This document shows, one piece after another, positions 1 to 9,414 of a stretch of 64,000 nt of DNA (position 1 is its first letter; every line of letters begins with the position of its first letter). The DNA comes from Dallia pectoralis (Eukaryota; Chordata; Actinopteri; Esociformes; Umbridae). The position numbers and the translations under genes are program-made. The notes beneath the pieces are model-generated. The model searched no databases, was not told the DNA's origin, and saw only the letters and a list, made by a program, of their open reading frames with translations. The DNA is taken from assembly GCA_029465975.1 (NCBI GenBank), contig CM055744.1, positions 5,382,996 through 5,446,995 on the forward strand, written 5' to 3'.

Positions 1-351
1 TCTACCCAGACCCCCTGGAGATTTGGAATTAAGACCTGTGTTTTAAAACCAGTAAATGTGAATGTTGGGATTCTGCCTTGTTTGCCGAGATGTCTCTAGA
101 GGGCTGGACTTTTTAATTATCAGGCCTGGGAGCACAGTCTGTTAAATGTGGTCCTGCTCCACACGCACACTGCAATCTCATTTGCAGTATTTTTTTTAAG
201 AGTGCAGGGAAATCTGCTTGAGGCTGCAGAGCAAGAGGGAGGCTAGAGAGTAGGTGTTTGGATTGTTTGTCATATCAACTGTTTTGGAAAGACTAAGAAG
301 GGAATTGTTTCCCAAATCTGTTGGTCTAAAAATGTTCATGTCTGGTAGTTA

Positions 352-1018
352 ATGTGAATAAATTCATATTTCACAGATTACATAGTTAATGCATATTTCA
401 CAGATAACATAAGTAAATGCATATTTCACAGATTACATAGTTAATGCATATTTCACAGATAACATAAGTAAATGCATATTTCACAGATTACATAAGTAAA
501 TGCATATTTCACAGATAACATAAGTAAATGCATATTTCACAGATAACATAAGTAAATGCATATTTCACAGATAACATAGTTAATGCATATTTCACAGATA
601 ACATAAGTAAATGCACATTTCACAGATAACATAGGTAATGCATATTTCACAGATAAGATAAGTAAATGCATATTTCACAGAAAACATAGTTAATGCATAT
701 TTCACAGATTACATTGGAAATGCATATTTCACAGATAACATAGGTTAATGCATATTTCACAGATAGCATAGTTAATGCATATTTCACAGATAGCATAGTT
801 AATGCATATTTCACAGATAACATAGTTAATGCATATTTCACAGATAACATAGTTAATGCGTTTCACAGATAACATAGTTAATGCATATTTCACAGATAAC
901 ATAGTAATGCATATTTCACAGATAGCATAGTTAATGCATATTTCACAGATAGCATAGTTAATGCATATTTCACAGATAGCATAGTGCATGCATATTTCAC
1001 AGATAGCATAGTTCATGC
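352..1018. repeat. AT-rich minisatellite, ~27-bp unit
   Basis: About 24 head-to-tail copies of a 27-28-bp unit built around TATTTCACAGATAACAT followed by AGTTAATGCA or AAGTAAATGCA. Variants of the unit (GTTAATG, GTAAATG, GATAGCAT) alternate and then become homogeneous towards the right end. The minus strand stays open across several copies only because the unit length is close to a multiple of three; I do not regard this as coding. Confidence 0.95.
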
Positions 1019-1029
1019 TCTAAGTACTA

Positions 1030-1620
1030 TTGTAATGGAACTAATGATACATGTCTGTCATACAAATACAAAACATCCTCAACACAATTTAGAAAATAAA
1101 TAGATGTTTGCTGTTAAATCCAGAAAAATCCACTTTCTCTGTATTTGTCTGATTATAACATAACACATTCAAAGCAAACATACAGATATACCTACCTCCT
1201 AACAAAAAGCTGATCAGAGAACATTATTTGGAAGAATGAAATATATCCCTTTTGACCAACATTGATCATGCCTAAGTGATGTTCTGATTATGTACTTTCA
1301 TAAAAAGGCAGAAAAGTGCTCTATGATGTTGTGTTTGCTTAGTGTCTGTACCAAATATAACTAGGTAAATACAGAAGATCTCAGAGGCAAACATCATGTT
1401 CTTAATGCATTGATCTGCATTTACCATGTTGACAAACAGGAACATAGCTAAGTTTCTTTTGACATTATTTTTCACCATTTGCCTTGAGGATTACAGGGAC
1501 CAAAACACCCAAATGAACACATGTTTACTAGTCGAATTAACGATTTCCGATTAAAATGTAATTTTGACTATTAGCCGTTGGAAGACATATAAAACATTTG
1601 TGCTCATGTACAATATACAG
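1030..1620. other. Non-coding stretch, nothing recognised
   Basis: AT-rich unique-looking sequence between the minisatellite and the Tc1 relic. No exon with acceptable splice sites or a known protein match was seen. It is probably intronic to igsf21, whose upstream exons must lie before the window. Confidence 0.5.
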
Positions 1621-1639
1621 TAGACTGTCTGGGTAGATT

Positions 1640-2010
1640 AGATGGGAAGAAAACAATCAGTTTGTGTTGTCAACTGAGAAATGGGCAGGAGTAAAGACCT
1701 GAGCGACTTTGACATGGGCCATATTGTCTTGGCCATTCAATTGGGTCAGCGCATCTCTGAAAAGGCAAGCTCCCGGTTAGCAGTGGTGAGAATATACTGG
1801 GCACCCAAGGCTCATCGGAGCGTGACACAATGGAGTCTATCTGGTCTGTTCCGATCCGACAGAATGTCTACCGTGTCTCAAGTAACAGAAAATATGAATG
1901 ATGGTTATGGGAGGAATCTGTCACACAGTGAATCATATCATATTGCAGCTGTTGGGGCAGGGTACCGGTAGTCACAGACCGGTCAGAGTGCCCATGAGGT
2001 CAAAATGTTA
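1640..2010 (+). pseudogene. Tc1-like transposase N-terminal relic
   Basis: Translation from 1681 begins MGRSKDLSDFDMGHIV and continues with SDRMSTVSQVTENMNDGYGR, the pattern of the N-terminal helix-turn-helix part of one fish Tc1-like transposase family. DNA after the stop near 1971 (GACCGGTCAGAGTGCCCATG) still encodes the next family segment, RPVRVPM, in another frame. The DDE catalytic domain is missing, so this is a dead 5' fragment. Its 3' end reappears at 3395-3537, implying that one element was broken apart by other insertions and expansions. Confidence 0.75.
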
Positions 2011-2630
2011 TGTTATTAACAGCAGCTGTATCTGAATAGAATATGCTGTTTGCAGTAGAATAATGCCAACCACAGATCTCTATTATTGCTGTTTCTACCA
2101 ATAATAAGTGGAAACTTCATTCCCAGAACCACTGTAGCCCCACAAATGCAAAGCACAAATCAATGTAATTAACATACTTATTCGCTGCTATCTGTACATG
2201 GGCGAAAACAAAGGGGAGACTGGGCCGGGAAATATCGCCTCTCCTGGTTATCGTTTGCAATTATGGATTATTTATAATTTACATTGTTCAGTGTATCTGC
2301 TCATAGGAACCTAACTGAAAGACATTCAATGTCTATTAAACCATATCAAACAACGTGCAATACGTTTGTAATGCGATTGGTATGGCATAGAGTGTTGGTC
2401 AAATGAAACTAAACCATTATTGAACTGGAATTTGAGGCATTTTATAGATGACTCACATGAGACAAAACATTAATGTAACAGATTAATTAAATAAGCAAAG
2501 AGAGTATAGAGCTGCATTACAACCGGTAAAGACAGCAGTTCTTCTGAGATGTGAGATTGAACGAGCAAAAATGCATGCATAGATAGATGCTGATGAAAAA
2601 GCAGTGGACCATTTCTACAAACTGACGTCC
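2010..2630. other. Non-coding spacer inside the broken Tc1 relic
   Basis: No gene or clear repeat was recognised. It lies between the transposase N-terminal relic and the telomere-like array and may be degraded transposon or unrelated insertion sequence. Confidence 0.4.
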
Positions 2631-2633
2631 TAG

Positions 2634-3235
2634 GGTTTGGGTTAGGGTTAGCCTAATCACCACACAACTAGGGCTACATATGGTTAGGGTTAGGGTTAGC
2701 CTAATCACCACACAACTAGGGCTACATATGGTTAGGGTTAGGGTTAGCCTAATCACCACACAACTAGGGCTACATATGGTTAGGGTTAGGGTTAGCCTAA
2801 TCACCACACAACTAGGGCTACATATGGTTAGGGTTAGGGTTAGCCTAATCACCACACAACTAGGGCTACATATGGTTAGGGTTTGGGTTAGCCTAAGCGA
2901 CACAACACACTTTCCAATCTGGTGCGTATCATCTGTTTAGGTTCTGAGTAGTGGCATCCACATCCAATACGGTTATGGTTAGCCAAAGCACCACAACTAG
3001 GGCCACATTCCAATCTGCTGCATATCATATGGTTAGGGTTATGGTTATGGTTTGGTTAGGGTTATGGTTTGGGTTTGGTTTGTTTATGGTTTGGTTAGGG
3101 TTATGGTTTGGTTAGGGTTATGGTTATGGTTTGGTTAGTATTAGGGTTATGGTTTGGTTAGGGTTATGGTTTGGTTAGGATTTGGGTTATGGTTTGGTTT
3201 GGTTAGGGTTATGGTTAGCCTAAGCACCACAACTA
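2634..3235 (+). repeat. Telomere-like (GGTTAG/GGTTATGG) tandem repeats
   Basis: Five near-perfect copies of a 48-bp unit (GGTTAGGGTTAGGGTTAGCC followed by TAATCACCACACAACTAGGG and CTACATAT) run from about 2636 to 2890. An irregular array of GGTTATGGTTTGGTTAGGG-type hexamer derivatives follows to about 3235. The unit length is a multiple of three, so both strands read through as ORFs; this is an artefact. The hexamer TTAGGG matches the vertebrate telomere repeat, but the array is mixed with non-telomeric sequence and lies in gene territory. Confidence 0.9.
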
Positions 3236-3309
3236 GGGCTATTTGCACTTTTGTGTTGTGTGTATTTATTTTGTTACTGTCTGTTGTCCTGCACATTTTT
3301 TATCTTGGC

Positions 3310-3380
3310 CGGGTCGCCATTGCAAATGTGAATGTGTTCTCAATCGGCCTACCTGGTTAAATGTCGGTTAAATAAGAAAT
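3310..3380 (+). repeat. Dispersed fish repeat tail (ACCTGGTTAAAT)
   Basis: The block CATTGCAAATGTGAATGTG...CTACCTGGTTAAATGTCGGTTAAATAA is a widespread teleost repeat ending in CCTGGTTAAATAAAGGTTAAATAA. A related copy in opposite orientation lies at 30785-30890. It is probably the 3' tail of a retroposon; the parent family was not identified. Confidence 0.65.
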
Positions 3381-3394
3381 ATAGAGGTCCTAAC

Positions 3395-3537
3395 TTACAG
3401 AACTTAAAGGATCTGCCGCTAACGTCTTGTAATCAGGACATTTTTAAAGGTCTTGTAGAGTCCATGCATTGTTTTGGCGGCAAAAGGGCCACCTACACAA
3501 TATGTGTCTGGTGATCGTAATGTTATGGCTGATCGAT
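3395..3537 (+). mobile_element. 3' end of Tc1-like element
   Basis: GGATCTGCCGCTAACGTCTT, TCTTGTAGAGTCCATGCATT, GGCGGCAAAAGGGCCACCTA and the terminal TAATGTTATGGCTGATCG are in the order found at the 3' end of the Tc1 family whose N terminus is at 1681. The last ~25 bp represent the terminal inverted repeat. No matching left TIR was found upstream of 1640. Confidence 0.65.
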
Positions 3538-3539
3538 GA

Positions 3540-4140
3540 ATGAATGGCTATTCCAAATCATGACAAATTATTTAATAAGTAAATAAAAATAGCATTTGCA
3601 TGTTTCTTCATTTTCAATAAACATTATGATGTACAAGAATGAGATGTGTCTCATACACAAAGCAATCCCATGCTTGTTCTGGACAAATATTGGTGAAAAC
3701 ACATTTCACTGACCTTGAAATATATTGAATATATTGACTTTGAGAGCCTTTGTCTCATGATTCCTCTCCCAGTTCTCCTCTCAAACATCCTCTGAGACAT
3801 ACCTCCACAATTTAGAGATGATTACCAAGGCTGTAGCATTGTAGCACAGGCACAAAGCATATCCCTACAATGTAAATGTGTACATGTATTTAGCAGGAAA
3901 TCAGTTAGTCGCTTCTCTCATGCATCTCTTGCAAATAATTTTGTACCGTTGTTTTCATGATGCAAATCTTTTTTATTTTGAACTCAACGCGGAATAAAGA
4001 CTTAATCTGAAACGCAAAATGAATGTATGCTACACATTTGAATACATAATATCTTGAGAATGCAATTGAATTGAGTATGTAAGTCTTAACCAATACCACA
4101 TCAAACAACTCTCTTTATCCCTGAAATTATTTGATTTGCT
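3540..4140. other. Non-coding stretch, nothing recognised
   Basis: AT-rich sequence without a credible exon, RNA gene or transposon end. Confidence 0.4.
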
Positions 4141-4145
4141 TGCAA

Positions 4146-4506
4146 ATCAGGATGTACAGTATGCATAATAGGTCTTGCTTGTAATCAGTATGTACAGTAT
4201 GCACGACAGGTCTTGCTTGTAATCAGTATGTACAGTATGCACGACAGGTCTTGCTTGTAATCAGTATGTACAGTATGCACGACAGGTCTTGCTTGTAATC
4301 AGTATGTACAGTATGCACGACAGGTCTTGCTTGTAATCAGTATGTACAGTATGCACGACAGGTCTTGCTTGTAATCAGTATGTACAGTATGCACGACAGG
4401 TCTTGCTTGTAATCAGTATGTACAGTATGCACGACAGGTCTTGCTTGTAATCAGTATGTACAGTATGCACGACAGGTCTTGCTTGTAATCAGTATGTACA
4501 GTATGC
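4146..4506. repeat. 38-bp minisatellite, ~9.5 copies
   Basis: Near-identical tandem copies of TCTTGCTTGTAATCAGTATG plus TACAGTATGCACGACAGG. The first copy is diverged (TGCATAATAGG) and the last is truncated at GTATGCTACAG. There are no unique spacers. Confidence 0.95.
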
Positions 4507-4802
4507 TACAGTTGGGTGCAGTTCGCATTTGAACCAATACCAGTACGTTCCCGGTACATTTTCAGTACTTTTGTAACTTTGGGGTTTCGGCTTGATGCAT
4601 ACAGTGTTATGGACTGTATAGTTTGTACATTGGCTGTCACTTACACAGACTAAGTCAATCTCAATGCTTCCAGAATATAGGATGTTTTGTTCTCATAAGG
4701 ATGTTTTGTTTTCATGATTTTTATTTTTTCATGTGAAAAAATAATTCCCCAGACACATGCAATAATGCGACCTGACATGCCTTTCAATGCTGCACATTTC
4801 CT

Positions 4803-5002
4803 TCAGTTGGGATTAGAGCTGGTTCAGGTATATGGAGATTGACAGACAGGACTGGTTCAGGGGTGTGGTGATGGACAGACAGGGCTGGTTCAGGGGTGTG
4901 GTGATGGACAGACTGGGCTGGTTCAGGGGTGTGGTGATGGACAGACAGGGCTGGTTCAGGGGTGTGGAGATGGACAGACAGGACTGGTGGGCCTGAGGTT
5001 GC
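4803..5002. repeat. 33-bp minisatellite, ~5-6 copies
   Basis: Tandem copies of a 33-bp unit containing GGCTGGTTCAGGGGTGTGG and AGATGGACAGACAG. The unit is a multiple of three, so minus-strand frames read repeated SVHHHTPEPAL; I treat this as fortuitous because no splice or start context supports a gene. Confidence 0.9.
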
Positions 5003-5410
5003 ATCTGTTGGGACTGGCACTTGGCACCTGGCAGTGACGGGGACAACTGATTTAGTATTAATAGTTTGCTAAACGTTAGAGGAACGAGATGAACACATTT
5101 TCTGTGAAGATATACAGTAACTAAAGTTAGTAGAGCAAAAGCCTATGTCACTATGGACTAAACTAACAGGCAGTTTTCACCACTTGCAGACAACACCTAC
5201 TGTCATTTTTGAAAAACTAGGTAACATACGGTTGCTCTTTTTGTTCTCTCTCCTTTTCTTTCTCTCCATTTTTGGAAACCAGATTTTCCCTTTAGAAAGA
5301 AACTAATTTGATTCCACACTCACTCACTTTTAACTGCTAGTATGTACTGTTCGCGCCAGCCTTGGAAACTGGACCAAACCATTTTATTGTGTGTGTGTGG
5401 GGGGGGTGTA

Positions 5411-7800
5411 AAACTCAGAATCAGGTTTATTCGCCAAGTCTGTTTACAAATACAAGGAATTTGTTCTGACTCTTAGCTGCTATATTTAGAACACATTTTT
5501 TTTCACTCACATTAACAGCGCAAACAGAGAAAAACACACAACACGAACAGTTCGACAAGAGAACATGCCTGGTGGCATAAGGAATGGATACATACAGGAT
5601 GTGTCATATATATCAGAGTAGTGCAAAGGAGCAATGTCTAGATGTGAGAGCAGATATGAAAATGTGCAAAAAGCGGAATGTAGAGCAACATTTAATTGTA
5701 TAAACAGTTGTGCAATGTCCAGTTATAGTACAGGATGTCCACTAATGTCTAACGTATCAGAGCTGATTATGTCCACGGTGGGTTATACTTGGGGGGGGTC
5801 TAGGGGCATACTACTGCTAGAGGCATGTTTCTTAGACTCGCCGCCTTGGGGAAGAAGCTGTTCTTGTGGCAGGATGTATTGATAGACCTCAGTCGTCTGC
5901 CAGAGGGGAGAGTTCTGAATAATCTGTTACCCGGATGGGAGGGGTCTGTCTCACTTTGTGCTGCCGACCTCAGTGACCTGACTTTGAACAGATCCTTAAG
6001 AGGCGGCAGATTACATCCAATGGTCCGCTCTGCAGAGTGGATGATGCGTTGCCGTCTGTCTTTATCTTTGACAGTGGCTGCAGCATCACCAGACGGTGAT
6101 GGAGGAGGTCAGGATGGACTCAATGATGGCTGTGTAGGCGTTAATCATCATGGACGTTGGTAGTTTGTACTTTTTGTGCTGCTGCAGGCTGTACTTTCTT
6201 AGTGAGAGATGTGATGTTCAGCTCCCACTTGAGGTCCTGGGTAATGGTGCTGCCACTGCGTTGACAGGGGAGTCCTCAGGACAAAGGGACAAATGTCAAC
6301 CGGGCTTTTCCTAAAGTCCACTCTCATCTCCACAATTTTAGAGCATTGAGCTTCAAGTTGTTGAGACAGCACCAGGACATGAGCCGGTCAATTTCCCCCC
6401 TGTAGACGGTCTCGTCCCCATCAGAGATGAGACCAATGAGGGTGGTGTCATCTGTGAACATCAGAAGTTTGACAGAGTGGTGACTAGAGGTGCAGTTGTT
6501 TGTGTACAAGGAGAAGATAAGAGGGGACATGACGCAACGTTGAGGTGGTCAGAGGGTCCCACAGGTGTTTCCCCAACCTCACATGTTGGCTCCTGTTGGA
6601 GAGAAAGTCTATGATCCAAGTGGACACGGGCAGTCCCATGGTGGAGAGCTTATCCTGGAGTAGGGCTGGGATTGTGGTGTTGAAAGCAGAGCTGAAGTCC
6701 ACAAACAGAATTCTAGCATAGGTTCCAGGAGAGTCTAGACTCTAGAGAATGAAGTGGAGAACCATGTTGATTCTGCCGTCCACAGACCTGTTGGCTCTGT
6801 AGGCAAACTGCAATGGGTCTAGTACTGGATCTGTGATGGTCTTGAGGTGTGACAGCACCAGGCACACAAATGACTTCATAACCACAGAGGTCAGGGCAAC
6901 TTTAGGGTGGGGGCAGAGACTCCATCAGGACCAGCTGCCTTCCTTGGGTTTGGACCTCCTCCAGTGTAGAGTCCCATTGTGGGTTTAGGACAGGTGTTGA
7001 TTGAGGTGCTCCTTTGTCTCTCAAATCTGCAGTGCAACTGGTTCAGCTCATTGGCAAGTTGCAGATGGGTTGATTTGCATTTGTCATTCGCTGCGAGCTG
7101 TTGTTTAAGTTTCTCCCCATACAAGCCTTTAGCCACCTCCACTTCCTTTGATAAGTTCCCCTTAGCCTTTCTGAGTAGGTCCCTGTCGTCCCTTCTGAAA
7201 GCGTCCTCCTTGATCGCCCGCAGACGTCTAAGATCAGCTGTGAACCAGGGTTTGTCATTGTTGTAGCGAACCCTGGATTGAGTTGGGATGCAACTCTCCT
7301 TACAGAAGCTGATGTATGAGGTCACAGCATCAGTATATTTATCAAGGTTGTCTGTGGCAGCCCTGAAGATGTCCAACTCAGTACAGTCCAGACAATCATG
7401 TAGAGTCTCTTTGGCTTCACTGCTCCACTTTTTAGGAACTAGTTACAACAGGCTTAGAGAATTGCAATTGTTGCCTGTAAAATGGAAATAGGTGAACCAT
7501 CACGTGGTCCAAGAGGCCCAGTGCAGCACGGGCCACAGCGTGGTAGGGATTATTCACAGTAGTGTAACAGTGGAGTTTACATCTCTTTAATGTATTGTTT
7601 GTATTTAGGAAGCTCATGGCTAAGGTAACCTTTGTTAAAGTTGCCCAAGAACAATAACTAGAGAGTCCGGTGGAATGTAAACACCAGAATGAAGGGCAGA
7701 CAACTAGAATGTCCAGTATTTTGGCAAATGTAACAAGAAATTCAGGAAATAGATCCACAGGAATTGTTTCCGCAATGTTTAGCATCGCCTCTCTTTAAAT
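5411..7800 (-). mobile_element. LINE (non-LTR retrotransposon), 5'-truncated, degenerate
   Basis: The minus strand carries, in order, the C-terminal end of an endonuclease domain (7432-7785, containing YHAVARAALGLLDHVMVHL), the linker before RT (6891-7376, containing YNNDKPWFTADLRRLRAIKE and KAAGPDGVSAPTLK), RT fingers/palm (6484-6702, FSSAFNTTIPALLQDKL) and the catalytic block (6324-6530). It ends in a 3' tail AATAAACCTGATTCTGAG at about 5411. Several frameshifts separate these blocks, and the RT active-site FADD reads FTDD, so the copy is dead. The sequence resembles the jockey/CR1/L2-type LINEs common in fish. Two other copies of this type lie at 12205-13595 and 59485-60046. Confidence 0.85.
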
Positions 7801-8840
7801 AAAAATCTGAGAATTGTCACGGAACACTAATTTTATATACAAAGAACTAACATAACTGCACAGCATAGAGTCGTGTCTATTGTCGATGGCTCAATCTTGG
7901 AGAGGCTCTATCAATGTATTTTCCCCCCCAAAACAAGATAAGAAAATAGGATTGGTGGTGGATTGGTTAAGAATTAAAAAAAATCTTCTTGCCTAATGTC
8001 AGTCACGGTTCGTTAGAATCATGGAAACCTTTTCCATGGCGCCCTTGCTGTTTCTATCTACTACTCTCTCACCCAGATGCGCTCGCAGGTACCAAAATTT
8101 AGCACAGATTGATTTGATGTCAATCGGTACCCTGTGACTGACGTAATACGGTCTGTAACCTTAAGAGTACTGAGCCCAACCCTAGTAGATGCCCTGATAG
8201 TGCAAATACATGCTGCTCTACGTTTAATTTAGGCTCTACTGTGAACACTGGCCGTTTGCACCTGTAATGAATTCTGTCAGCTGATCCTTCTAGTGTTTCA
8301 GACAGGCCTCTGTTAGACAGCTAGTGGATTTTAATTTCCCGCCGTACGTCACCAATCAATAAGCAATTAAGACATGTGGAAATAAAAAAACATGCAGGCC
8401 AGCAGATGTTATAAATTAATTGCATAGGCATGTCTGCTTGAAACCTCAAATAGATTTAGACATAAAAGTGCCAAATTAAATAGCTCTCATCTGTGGCTCT
8501 CTGGTTTCCAAAACAGCTTCTCGTTTCTGTGAAGGGTCAAGAAATCAAACAGACCAGATTGTACTTGTGCCGCATTCTGCTTCCTCTATGCTGGGTGTGA
8601 AGGCCAATGCACAGGAACTGTTTCATGTAAAATAGCAGGCAGACAACCGAATCCCTTTCTACCCACAAGGTTGAATCAAGTGTATCCATGAAACATTCCG
8701 AGTAGCAAGCCAATGTAGATGTACTACACGTATATAATATATATATATACACACATTTTTTATACAGTAGAATCTATTTATTCAACTCTGCTCGTGGGTT
8801 CTGTTGTTGGTTAGAAATCATCCAATAACTGATTAGTTGC
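7800..8840. other. Non-coding stretch before LTR element
   Basis: No exon, RNA gene or transposon terminus was recognised apart from short (TA)n near 8735-8752. It is probably intronic to igsf21. Confidence 0.4.
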
Positions 8841-8841
8841 T

Positions 8842-8846
8842 CTCAC
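8842..8846. repeat. Target-site duplication CTCAC (left)
   Basis: CTCAC directly precedes the left LTR and is repeated at 11925-11929 directly after the right LTR. A 5-bp duplication is typical of LTR-element integrase. Confidence 0.9.
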
Positions 8847-9230
8847 TGTCAAGGTCCGTCCAAGGTGTAGTGCGTGAGGAAGCCATGTGCAGAGTCGTAT
8901 ATCCGTTTTGACAGGTTTATTTAAAGACACGAACTTAAAACAAACCGTAAACGGCGACAAACACTAAACTGTTGATATGAAATAAAAGGTGCGCATATAG
9001 CGTCTTACACAAAACCCATATAATGACAACAGTAGTATAACACACTCACCTCTAAAATAACGTGTGACATGTAACAATGCGAAGCAACGAGTGCACTGCT
9101 CGCGACCCTCTTATATCCCATTGATTATAAGTGCAAACAGCCGTGAGACAAACGTAAACACGGAAGTGAAACAAGGAAGTGCATCACCGAAATATGTCCG
9201 TGTAGCAACGCCACCACACCAATCGTGACA
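8847..9230 (-). repeat. 3' LTR of minus-strand retroelement (384 bp)
   Basis: The sequence begins TGTCAAGG and ends CGTGACA on the plus strand and appears base-for-base identical to 11541-11924. Orientation is minus: read on that strand it has a TATA-like ATATAAGAGG and an AATAAA in the expected order. The adjacent internal sequence TGGGGGATAC (minus, 9240-9231) looks like a polypurine tract, as expected before a 3' LTR. Confidence 0.93.
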
Positions 9231-9414
9231 GTATCCCCCACTAAAAGGCTAGCTCCCCAGATAGCCGAACGGAAACACAAAACCAAGACAAGGGAGCAAC
9301 AGGGAGAGAACCCGCAGTCAAACCCAAAAGGGTCAGTCCAGGACCGCAGGTCCAGCCCTGAAAAGGCCTCAGTGGCTGAGAGGCCGCCATCTAGTGCGGC
9401 AGAGAGACCGCCAT

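Noticed and set aside
2680..2940. ORFs MVRVRVSLITTQLGLH repeated
   Set aside because: Read-through of the 48-bp telomere-like unit; no gene evidence.
4146..4506. CRISPR-like array of 38-bp repeats
   Set aside because: The copies are directly abutting with no unique spacers, and the DNA is clearly vertebrate; it is a minisatellite. The same applies to 33125-33845.
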